In this document: piece after piece, positions 55,706-64,000 of the stretch | Position numbering within the stretch: position 1 is the first letter of the stretch | Layout of the letters: each line of letters opens with the position of its first letter | Source of the DNA: Arenicola marina | Taxonomy: Eukaryota; Annelida; Polychaeta; Arenicolidae | Direction of reading: 5' to 3' | Length of the DNA: 64,000 nucleotides | Assembly (NCBI GenBank): GCA_964019135.1 | Contig: OZ025260.1 | Span: forward strand, 22,934,254 to 22,998,253 | The notes under the pieces: model-generated | Told to the model about the DNA's origin: nothing | The model's database searches: none | Seen by the model: the letters and a program-made list of their open reading frames with translations, nothing else | Program-made: the position numbers and the translations under genes

Positions 55706-55835
55706 AACCGGGGTGAGGCCGTCCCACCCTCCTCGGCGTGAGGGCGCCCAACCCTCCACGGGGCGAGGGTGCCCGACCCTCCTCGGCGTGAGGGCGCCCG
55801 ACCCTCCACGGGGCGAGGGTGCCGCGCCCTCAACT
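55706..55835. repeat. 25-bp minisatellite in 50-bp pairs
   Basis: Two alternating 25-bp forms, CCTCCTCGGCGTGAGGGCGCC and CCTCCACGGGGCGAGGGTGCC (shortened), repeat as a 50-bp dimer (CCTCGGCGTG at 55731 and 55781). Confidence 0.88.
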
Positions 55836-56059
55836 CGGGTCGGGAGGACACTAGTTCAACATGCGCGGTCATACTTAGGTTCAGTGACAAGGATTAAGGC
55901 TGCAAAGAGCCATGTCCCCGGGTGTAAATATTATTAACTCCCTGTACATTTCGAAACGAAAAAATTTGGGTTTTTGTGAGGTCACTCTTGAGCAAATAAA
56001 ATGACCAAATTTGGCCACGAATTTTTCCGGGGCAATATCATGGAGTTGGGGGAAACATG

Positions 56060-56157
56060 GCCCCGATGAAGATGCCAGCACGCGAACCCACGACCTGTGG
56101 CCAGAGCACTCACTCAAGGCGAGCGCTCTAACCCACTGAGCTATCGAGCCGGCCCCT
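56060..56157 (-). mobile_element. SINE with the SINE-A head but a different body
   Basis: On the minus strand the head GGCTCGATAGCTCAGTGGG, GTTAGAGCGCTCGCCTTGAG and a B-box-like GGGTTCGCGTGC are as in SINE-A. The GAGAGCCTAACGGCACGTG segment between the boxes is absent, bringing A and B boxes to a normal tRNA-like spacing. What follows (CATCGGGGCCATGTTTCCCC) does not match the SINE-A body beyond a few bases. This may be a sister subfamily closer to the parent tRNA. Confidence 0.6.
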
Positions 56158-56159
56158 CC

Positions 56160-57464
56160 TTGCCCGATGTCTGGCTTTAGCAGAGGTTACTCGACTTAAA
56201 ACCATACGGTGGTCATTGTGTCTAGTCTGGCATTAGGGGAGGGGGGAAGGGGGAGGAGGAGGAGGGGGGGGGGGGTACATGTTTCAACTGATCCCGGATT
56301 AAAAGGGTATTACTTTCCCTATCGTCTGACACCCCCCCCCCCTACTACCCCAATATAAAGATAGGGCTGCCTGCCTGCGGAGGGTAGTTATGTCACATGG
56401 GTATTTGTTCAATCATAATTCAGAAGAGAAAAATCAGCATCTCAAGGAAACGGAAAGCTTTAAAAATGTCTAAAAGTGGACGTTGGTAATGGCGGGGCAT
56501 AAATCAGATTGCAGATGTAAAGTCCTTAGGCACGAGTTAAATCGATTTTTTTTTGTAATTTAATGTTCTTGGCTTGGGTGAAAGGCGGGGGGAGGGGAGG
56601 GTTAGTTGGGGGGGGGGGGAGGGGGAGAGGGTAAATCGGCTGATGGAGTCCGGTGGTGGGTCTGACAACTTGCTCCCGCCCCTGACGGCTGTCCCCCCGA
56701 CACTACCCCCGCCCCGCCCCCTGGGCAAGCCATGATTTTCACAGCAGGTCGGAAAAAAACGATGGGAGGAAGGGAGTTAGGGGTATAGTGGGCCCAAGAT
56801 CGTTCTCTCCGCAGCCGCCTGGGGCAGGGAGAGGCGGCAGGGTGGTCGGAGTGGGGGGGGGGCGTAGCCACCCCTGGGGGTATGCGGTAGCCACTGCCGT
56901 GTGTCCTGGGGGCGGGTAGCGACGGGCCATCTCTGACCCATAAAATGTCTGCTGGCTGGGGGTAAAACGTCGCGGGGAAAAACTGCTCTGTCTGGAGGGC
57001 AAAATGGCGCTGTGCCGTCTCGCACATAGGTGGGCAACGGGGGTTGTGTGTGAGGGGGTCGGGGGTCTAGGGGGTCGAAGATCGGGTGGGGGGGTAGGGG
57101 GGGGGGTAGGGGGTTAGAGGCGAACCGACGAACACGGCCACTACTATTGAGTTTCTGTAATAAGACAGAGAGAGAGACTGCTTATTCACTCGGCTCTCCT
57201 GGGTGAGTGAGGGGGGGGGGGACACTGGCAAGAGCGGTGACTGGGCAGCCACCAGGAGGGCTTCCGGCTAGCCGGCCGGGGGGACTGCCAGTGAAATGTC
57301 GACACACAGGTCAAACCACACACATTCATCTCTCTCATATCAAATCTCATAATTTGTCGCAGTCCCTCAAGGTCATATTCATCAAATCTCAGGTCCAGAC
57401 ACTGACCAGACAGATGTCTGAAACAGCCTTGACTGACTTGCACATCCCCAACACGGGCCAGCAC
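56160..57464. other. No supported gene
   Basis: G-rich low complexity at 56235-56280, 56590-56640 and 57060-57120, C-rich run at 56330. A minus-strand frame (57186-57485) has a mixed composition but overlaps a family C repeat at its start. Confidence 0.4.
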
Positions 57465-57577
57465 AGGAACGATACAGGTTGTCAATCACTCCATGACGTC
57501 ACTGTTGCTTTCATCTAATCACGTGGTAAAAAAAGGTCTTCCACGCGCGTTATGTCGGACAACAAAAACTCAACATT
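57465..57577 (-). repeat. Family C repeat, minus-strand copy
   Basis: Read on the minus strand: TTGTTGTCCGACATAACG, CGTGGAAGACC, ACCACGTGATTAGATG, AAAGCAACAGTGACGTCA, GAGTGATTGACAACCTG. It aligns with 11241-11355 along its whole length and has the TGACGTCA palindrome (57494-57501). Confidence 0.65.
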
Positions 57578-57579
57578 CG

Positions 57580-57732
57580 ACATTGACCCCCAAATTCCGA
57601 CACTGAGGATCTAAAAAATCAACATCGACACAAATTTTAGAAAAAAACGACACTGGGACGTCGTTAAAAATCGATATTCAACACTGAGAATTTTGAAAAA
57701 TCGACACTGGACACTGGAGTCCCCCTTGTAAT
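57580..57732. repeat. Degenerate GACACTGG / AAAATCGACA repeats
   Basis: About six loose repeats of CGACATTG-, CGACACTGG- and TCGACACTGG-containing units, AT-rich between them. Confidence 0.6.
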
Positions 57733-57828
57733 CGGTAACATTCCATATTATAGTCAATGACATTCCACATTGTAGTCAATGACATTCCATGTTGTGATCA
57801 GTAACATTCCACATTGTAGTCAATGGGC
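57733..57828 (-). repeat. 22-bp satellite, short minus-orientation array
   Basis: About four copies of GACATTCCACATTGTAGTCAAT, the reverse complement of the unit that makes up 59943-60735. Confidence 0.88.
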
Positions 57829-57888
57829 ACTGGACCCTAGACGCCCCCTTCCACACCCCTACTCATGGGGGACGCGGGGAAAATATGG

Positions 57889-58062
57889 GGTGATTTAGGC
57901 CATTTTTGTGCCCATGGATCAAGACTAAAGCGGGCCAAGAAACCTCCCGAGACAAAACGACACCAAGCCCAACAGATGCAGCTGCCACGGGTCAAACCCA
58001 CGATTCGTTGATTTCGCGGCGAGATCGATACGGAAACGGTATTAACCACCTGCCTCCCGGTA
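57889..58062 (-). mobile_element. SINE-B, diverged copy
   Basis: Plus-strand order: TTTAGGCCATTTTTGTGCCC, GGGCCAAGAAACCTCCCGAG, CAGCTGCCACGGGTCAAACC, TTAACCACCTGCCTCCCGG. The last is the head (CCGGGAGGCAGGTGG on minus). It lies 61 bases from the 22-bp satellite. Confidence 0.65.
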
Positions 58063-58335
58063 GTTAGAAACAAAAACACCACAATGCAGTCATGTATTCC
58101 GCCAGCAAGACAGCCGAGAGACTCCGCCGCCGACAGCTCCTGAAAAGGACAGCAGCACTGAGGAGGTCGAAACGGGCAGGTGACAGACAAGACACCCGAG
58201 AGAAATCTGCACCGCGACGGGGCAAGCGTAATTAGATACGCTCCCTTATTATGATAATAATACAAGGCGAGTAATCCGCAGCGGTGGAACTGTTAGCAAA
58301 CCGTCGATTGTCGACTCTAGATTTGTCCCGGATGG

Positions 58336-58386
58336 AATGAAATATTGGTGTTTTATGCCACTTGTGTGTGTTGCCTTGGACATGAG
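58336..58386 (-). mobile_element. SINE-B fragment, host of the next SINE-A
   Basis: GGAATGAAATATTGGTGTTT then TATGCCACTTGTGTGTG matches the SINE-B 3' end. The SINE-A that follows has inserted within or at the edge of it. Confidence 0.5.
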
Positions 58387-58395
58387 CGGATGGCT

Positions 58396-58669
58396 CCGTG
58401 ATTGGTTGGTTTGCCTGGTTGTATATTCAGGACGCTTTAACCACTTTTGGTCATATCGCGTCAATCGGAGAAGGAAGGGAGAGTGGAGCCATGTCCCCTG
58501 GGGGTGACCCCCCAACTCTTTGCGAAGAAGGACTTGGGAGTTTTATCCTGCGACCACACGGACATGGCCACAGCAGGGCTCGAACCAGCGACCCACGTGC
58601 CGTTAGGCTCTCAGGTGGCCAGTGCACTCAATGCGAGCGCTCTAACACACTGAGCTATCGGGTCGGCCC
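58396..58669 (-). mobile_element. SINE-A, full-length, 9-bp target-site duplication
   Basis: The least diverged copy. Minus strand: GGGCCGACCCGATAGCTCAG, long inter-box segment GAGAGCCTAACGGCACGTGG, B-box-like TGGTTCGAGCCC, body, and a tail ending CAACCAGGCAAACCAACC. CGGATGGCT flanks it at 58387-58395 and 58670-58678. Confidence 0.93.
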
Positions 58670-58679
58670 CGGATGGCTA

Positions 58680-59692
58680 AGCGACCATTCGTATTCACAA
58701 GATATGACCTTCAATCATTGTTGGTTGGTAAGGATGCTCTAACCTCTGAAGTTCAAACCGCGTTGATTGGGGGGATGTACTCTTTTAGAAAGACATGGGA
58801 TCTGTAACCTGTTCAAACATAGACATTCGCGATGGACAGTAACGAACCCTCAAAACTCCGGCTGCCCGGCCTGGGTTATCTGGTCAATGACTGACATGCG
58901 CCCCCCAACCGTCCCCCCCGCCCCCTGTTTCCCAATCCAGGTTGTACGTCACCCACACGCCACACCCCCTCCCTTCGTAAATCACCCACCCAACAAACCG
59001 GGGCTTCCCTCTTGGCGGACAGCGCCCACCAGACTCGCAGTGCCGGGGTCACTTTACGTGGCCAACGAGACTCACTGAGGGAGGGTGCCGGACACACCAG
59101 GTTAAGACGTAACGTAATAAGACCCTTATCCCCCCCCCCACCCCCCCACCCCAACGCCCCTCACCCCTCACCCAACAGCCCAGACCCCGATGTCCAGAAC
59201 AATCAACCCTTCATGTTATCCACCCCATTACGGCCAGCCGCTGATCTGATCAAACCTACTCACTCCACCCCTTCACCCCGACCTCCACCCGCCAGCCCCA
59301 CTCCACACTTCGATCTTCCTCCCACCCCACACCCCCGCTCCCTACGTCCAACGCCTCCCCCTCCCCCCCCCACCCCCGCCAGCTTTTGTCCAGGGGTGTG
59401 TGTGTGTGGTAGATTGACTGGTGGACACGGCAAGGAAACTGAATGGGACTGTCCAGGCCGGAGGAGGGTCGTTGAAGGACCCCTATTCCCTGCGAGACAC
59501 ACAAGGGGAACCAGGAAACCAGGACAACAGCAGCGCCAGGCGGGCCTGGTGGGGTAGGGTGTGGTGTGGGGTGGGGTGGTGTGGGGTGGGGTGGGGGTCC
59601 GCCCCCCTCCCACCATACGGTGTAGTCAGTGGCGACCTCAATAACGGGGATATACCCTCATGATAGCCTCAAACAAATGTACTGCTGCACGA
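58680..59692. other. No supported gene
   Basis: C-rich 58900-59390 and GT-rich 59550-59605. Proline-rich frames follow from composition. Confidence 0.4.
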
Positions 59693-59755
59693 AATGTATA
59701 GGCATTGCCTATTTCCTAATTGCAAACTAAAAATATGTTTAAATCCGAATACAAA
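59693..59755 (+). repeat. Family D repeat, copy 2
   Basis: TGTATAGGCATTGCCTATTT and CTAAAAATATGTTTAAA align with 11165-11222. Confidence 0.5.
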
Positions 59756-59942
59756 AATTGTTCGCAAAACCAAGAAGGCAAGCAGGAAGCAAGGATGATC
59801 GATCTTGGAGAAGCGTATGGATATGGCATCGGCTCGCACAGCATGGTATAGAGCTATATGAGGATATGATGCAGCTACGTGAGGATACCTTGTACATGGC
59901 TGGCCGGTGACATATAACCGGCCACAACGTGGTGACAATGTA

Positions 59943-60346
59943 TCATGCCATTGACTACAATGAGGCATTTTATACAATATGGGATGTCATTGTGGAATGT
60001 CATTGACTAAAATGTGGAGTGTCATTGACTACAATGTGGAATGATACTGACTACAGTGCGGAATGTCATTGATTACAGTGCGGAATGTCATTGATTACAG
60101 TGCGGAATGTCATTGATTACAATATGGAATGCCATTGACTACAATATGGAATGTCATTGACTACAATGTGGAATGTCATTGACTACAATATGGAATGTCA
60201 TTGACTACAATATGGAATGTCATTGACTACAATGTGGAATGTCATTGACAACAATGTGGAATGTCACTGACTACAATATGGAATGTCATTGACTACAATG
60301 TGGAATGTCATTGATTACAATATGGAATGTCATTGACTACAATGGA
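59943..60346 (+). repeat. 22-bp satellite, left part of a split array
   Basis: About 18 copies of ATTGACTACAATGTGGAATGTC, with ATATGG and GTGCGG variants. The array is interrupted at 60347 by a SINE-B and resumes at 60533. Confidence 0.95.
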
Positions 60347-60532
60347 ATGGAATGTTGGTGTTTTAGGCCACTTTTGTGCACATACAGGCTAAATTGGGCC
60401 AAGGAACCTCCCGAGACGATGAAGGATGAAGGAATGAAACATGCCCCAGATTAGGTGCCCGAGCCCGGATTCGAACCCAGGACCTATTGATCTGCGGTCT
60501 AGTGCGCTAACCACTACACCAGGGAGGCCCCC
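60347..60532 (-). mobile_element. SINE-B, full-length copy inside the 22-bp satellite
   Basis: On the minus strand the head GGGGCCTCCCTGGTGTAGTG, GTTAGCGCACTAGACCGCAG and B-box GGGTTCGAATCC are intact and spaced as in a normal tRNA. The body holds GGGCACCTAATCTGGGGCATG and GGTTCCTTGGCCCAATTTAG (shortened); the 3' end is CACCAACATTCCATTCC. It is the best copy of this family here and defines the consensus. The target duplication cannot be resolved because both flanks are satellite. Confidence 0.9.
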
Positions 60533-60750
60533 TCATTGACTACAATATGGAATGTCATTGACTACAATGTGGAATGTCATTGACTACAATATGGAATGTC
60601 ATTGATTACAATATGGAATGTCATTGACTACAATATGGAATGTCATTGACAACAATGTGGAATGTCATTGACAACAATGTGGAATGTCATTGACAACAAT
60701 GTGGTATGCCACAGACAACAATGTAGTATGCCACAGGCAACAGTGAAGTA
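60533..60750 (+). repeat. 22-bp satellite, right part of the split array
   Basis: About nine more copies, becoming degenerate toward the right (GGTATGCCACAGACAACAAT). Confidence 0.92.
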
Positions 60751-62024
60751 ATGCCTGCCGTATTCCGGCTAATTGGTCAGCAACAGGAAGGTCCCGTGAC
60801 GAGACACCAGCACAGGATGGCTCGCCAATATCCTATGCATACGCTGCCAGCTATACGGCGCAACAACCACTCTCCCGGAAACTGAATTTCCCTAGAAGCT
60901 CCATACGTCAGCCGTGGTGTGTGGGCCGGAAGGAGATACCTAATAGGGTCGGGGGTCCTGTGGCCAGGCCTTCCCCAGGCCTTGCCCAGGCCTCAGCACC
61001 GAGTGGGTCCTCCTAAAGAGCCAATCCCTTACCCCTCCTCCCCTACACGGCAGGGAACATCTGGTCGGGGACTGATTCTGTTTGAAGTACAAGGAAGATA
61101 GGTGTGGCACGTCACCTTGGGAGTCACGGAGAATCCCTCACCCCCAGACACCCCCCTCCGCCGCCCGCTTCCATTATCACCCTCCCTCCTCTTCCCACCT
61201 CCCCCGCCCAGCACTTCGTCAGCAACCCAGTTTGACAAACCACGGCACCCCGCCCCCACCCCGCCCAGAGCCGCCTCTTCTCCCCCCACACTGGTAAGGG
61301 ATGGGCTGAACATATTCCCAAACCTTATCCCTCCTTCAGCCTGTGTCCCCACCAGCTCCGCTACCACCCCCCCCCCCCTCCATCACCCTCTCTTCATGCC
61401 CCGCCCCCCATCACACCCTCTCCATGCCCGCCCCCGGCCCATGCTCCCCACGAACCCTAACACCCTATCCACCCCAACCCCCGGTCCCCTCCCTCTACCC
61501 CCTACCCTCCACACCACCTACCAGCACCCTATCCACGCTTGCCCGCTTACCCCGCGCGCCCCCCTACCCCCAAAACACCCTGTCCACGCCAGCCCCACTC
61601 CTAATGGTCCCATCGATCACTAGCCACGTGACACCCTCCACGATGTATACACGAAATGTCAGCACAGCACACAACGCCACCTAGCGGGGGGTGGGGGGGG
61701 GGGAGATTCGGTGCACTCTCCACCACTGCGCGGCGCTCACCTTTGTGACGTTTTAACAGGAGAGATAAGCGAATCGGCCGCCTGCAAACACATACAGACT
61801 CATCAGGCTAAAAGCAACGGACCTATTGAGTTTATACGACCCAACTGCTGACATAACGGCGAGCCCTCATGAATAAAACGGATGAAACACAAAACAGGAG
61901 ACGAATGTATCGAAGGTAAACAGTAAATACTAAACAAAACAGACAACGAGAGACGCAGACGTCACAGATAGAGAGCCATCATTATTCATAATTTACGCCC
62001 GGGCGCCACGACCATCTTGCAACA
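60751..62024. other. No supported gene
   Basis: C-rich 61140-61620 with Pro/Ser-rich frames, otherwise unique. Confidence 0.4.
61676..61687 (-). promoter_or_regulatory. CTCF-like core CCGCTAGGTGGC
   Basis: An exact match to CCRSYAGRKGGC on the minus strand, next to a G run. Confidence 0.42.
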
Positions 62025-62107
62025 CCACCTAGCCCCGGGCACCTAGCCCCGGGCACCTAGCCCTGGGCACCTAGCCCTGGGCACCTAGCCCTAAGCACCT
62101 AGCCCTG
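62025..62107. repeat. 14-bp minisatellite (GCACCTAGCCCTGG), left part
   Basis: Six copies, alternating CCCCGG and CCCTGG endings. It is interrupted at 62108 by a hairpin element and resumes at 62214. Confidence 0.93.
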
Positions 62108-62213
62108 GGCCCGTAAGTTCGAACGGCGGGGGCTAAATGTGTCGCCCCGCTCCATGCTAATGTCCTATTCTAGGGCGAAATATTTTGCCCCTGGCGTTTC
62201 GAACTTACGGGCC
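62108..62213. mobile_element. 106-bp hairpin (foldback) element inside the 14-bp array
   Basis: It begins GGCCCGTAAGTTCGAA and ends with the exact reverse complement. Pairing continues imperfectly (CGGCGGGGGCTAAATGTG against ACGCCAGGGGCAAAATAT, then TCGCCC) to about 40-bp arms with a 26-bp loop. CCTGGG on the left and CCTTGGG on the right could be a target duplication or simply satellite units. There is no coding capacity; it resembles the smallest MITEs. Confidence 0.75.
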
Positions 62214-62281
62214 TTGGGCAACTAGCCCTGGCCACCTAGCCCAGGCCACCTAGCCCCGGGCACCTAGCTCTGGGCATCTAG
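62214..62281. repeat. 14-bp minisatellite, right part
   Basis: About five copies with more changes (CAACTAGCCCTGGC, CACCTAGCCCAGGC, CATCTAGTCATAG). Confidence 0.9.
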
Positions 62282-64000
62282 TCATAGTTCTATGGCCGTA
62301 GGACGGGACAAAAAACCGGACAGGGCCCGTCTCCAGTCATAGAATAACAGGTCTGTCGCATAATGCAAAATGACCACGTCAACAGGGCGATAATAAAAGA
62401 AATAGATATTGTACACCATGGCTCACCTTAACTGCGACAGTGGCTAGAACGCCAAACAATTCACTCTCAGTGGATGCCGCGATCAAAACAAAAGACCAGC
62501 TCACTCCCAGGCCAATTAATACAACAGTCGCCCTTGTCAGTCAGCGGATCTGAAACAATCCGAACGAAACAAGATGTCCGTTCGCGGTTACTATCCCAGA
62601 AATTGATCGCCGCTGATAAGTTGTCAAAAGGAAACGATGTCAGAAATGCCTTTCGTTGACTGGCACACAATCCTCTGCTGCTAGGCGGCGTGTGAGCTGG
62701 GTGCCTGCGGGCTGACTGCCGTCCATCGAATTCCGATATGAGACTATCACCACGGGAAATGTGTATTTCAACGCGTGTCTCCGGATGGATGGGTAAGCTG
62801 TTGGGGCTGCGTGCGAGACGATGGGACGCCACGGACACTATCAATACAGCCTCCAGACGGATCCAGACGGCACGGCCAGCGAGGTTGGCGTCTATGGAGC
62901 AGGGTTCTTTCTCTCCGTGGCGATGTATGTATATCCTGATGTAGTCAGTAAGTGCGGAAGTGATCCGGCGACCATGGAGGTCCGTCCGGGCAGATATGAA
63001 CCGGGGCCAGAAATGTGGCGGTGGCGGTGGCGGTGGCGGCCGTGGGTTCACTGCTACGAATGGCTACGGGGTTGGATCTGACGGCGGGCGGTGACAAACA
63101 CCGAGTGAAGACTCCCGGCTCGTTTGGCGCACAACACTCCCGGGGAGGTGGGTGGGGGGGGGGGGTGGAGTAGGTGGGAGTATGTAGGTGGGTGGTGAAC
63201 GGAGGAGGGCTGATGAATCTCCGGGGATGGATCGACAGAATTTCTCGGTCCCGTCTCGCCGAAAGCTGCCGTCGGGTTGGGCTGACGCTGGCTGACGTCG
63301 CTTGGGATGACGACAGGGAGGAGGAGGAGGCGAGAAGCCGGCCACCAGCTCCCAGCGACTCCGGCTCATGCGCTAGGGGCGGCCGCCAACCCGAGGAGCT
63401 GGAGGTGGAGGTGAGAGACGCACGGGGGGTGGGGGGGGGATGTCTACTCTTTGAGGCGTGGCGTGGCGTGGCGTGTGCGGGCGCCAGATTGAGAGAGAGA
63501 GAGAGATAGAGGCGCGGTCATTAAGACGACGGGCTGAGGAAGGGAGTCAAGCAGTTGCAGACGATTGCGACGTCCGCCGTCAGACTCGATCGGTCGTCAG
63601 CGCGGGAAAAAGTAAAAGGCGCAGACGATTGGCGGCAATCCCCTCGTGACGTCTGCCCGCCGTGTCCTCACTGTCTGGGCCGGAGGCAGCGGCCGCGGGC
63701 GCTGATCGCTAAGGCTCATCAGGGTGGGGGGTTGGGGAGGGGGGGGGGGGGGGGTGAAGGGTTAGGGTTTTCGGCCAAGGCAGCGTCTTGCAGCGGCGAT
63801 GGCCAAGGCACTTGCACGTCGGCTGACTGGATTGCTCCTGAGGGGGGCGGGACGGGAAGAAGGAGGAGCGGGGACGGGCCGGGGAGATCGGGGGGCAGGC
63901 GGGGGCAGTTTGTGGGCGGGCAGACGGGCGGCATGGAACCAGTCGACGGCGGCTGCTGCTGCCACGTATAGGGAGTAGGCAGACGGGGCGGGGCGGGGAT
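62282..64000. other. CpG-rich end of the window, no defined gene
   Basis: 62990-64000 is CpG-dense with GGTGGCGGTGG and G-rich runs, as at many CpG-island promoters. Both strands have long frames, including 194 codons on the minus strand at 62467-63051. I see no domain or donor site that singles one out. A gene starting here and running off the right edge is possible. Confidence 0.35.

Noticed and set aside
57186-57485. 99-codon minus-strand frame with mixed composition
   Set aside because: It begins in a family C repeat and ends in C-rich sequence; no splice or start context.
62467-63051. 194-codon minus-strand frame, the longest outside tandem repeats and low complexity
   Set aside because: No recognisable motif, and plus-strand frames overlap it in the same CpG-rich sequence. 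Could be checked by a protein search; not strong enough to list as a gene.
1-64000. LTR retroelements, endogenous viruses, Polintons, LINE reverse transcriptase, CRISPR arrays
   Set aside because: No long terminal repeats, reverse-transcriptase, integrase, capsid or polymerase motifs were seen in any frame, and none of the arrays has the conserved-repeat/unique-spacer pattern of CRISPR.

Overview
This looks like about 64 kb of gene-poor nuclear DNA from an animal, most likely an aquatic invertebrate. Three things point that way: dispersed tRNA-derived SINEs with target-site duplications, many long minisatellites, and an excess of matches to the bilaterian CTCF motif. There are no bacterial features: no compact genes, no operons, no rRNA or tRNA genes. 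I cannot name the species or phylum. One assembly gap of exactly 200 N lies at 30505-30704.

No protein-coding gene can be recognised with confidence. The longest open frames (about 290-400 codons) are translations of tandem repeats, open in several frames at once, and are not genes. Four short stretches have splice-like borders or protein-like composition and are listed as low-confidence exons: 14812-14953, 36958-37064 and 46349-46405 (minus strand) and 51603-51800 (plus strand). A CAG-run frame at 17741-18299 is weaker still.

Layout. 0-11 kb: a 57-bp minisatellite built on CTCF-like cores, four SINE-A copies, low-complexity C/G-rich DNA. 11-21 kb: one copy each of repeat families C and D, SINE-B remnants, a pogo-like transposon end and a CpG-dense patch with a candidate exon. 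22.0-28.1 kb: a nearly continuous run of minisatellites (14, 53, 79/57 and 51 bp units). 28-32 kb: AT-rich repeats, a SINE-B, the gap, a short TTAGGG-like tract and a tandem array of tRNA-like T-arm units. 32-37.6 kb: the most AT-rich, least repetitive part. 37.6-40.5 kb: 36/64-bp and 14-bp arrays. 41-47.7 kb: a MITE-like AT-rich block, a foldback element (family C) interrupted by a SINE-A, and a candidate exon. 47.7-48.5 kb: a 20-bp array. 52-61 kb: more SINEs, a third family C copy, and a 22-bp satellite at two places in opposite orientation, each beside or around a SINE-B. 62 kb: a 106-bp hairpin element inside a 14-bp minisatellite. The last kilobase is CpG-rich.

The features do not form a pathway. 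What the window records is repeat turnover: LINE-dependent SINE insertion, foldback/MITE insertion into satellites, and unequal exchange inside arrays, with regulatory-type motifs (CTCF-like cores, TGACGTCA palindromes) carried partly by the repeats.
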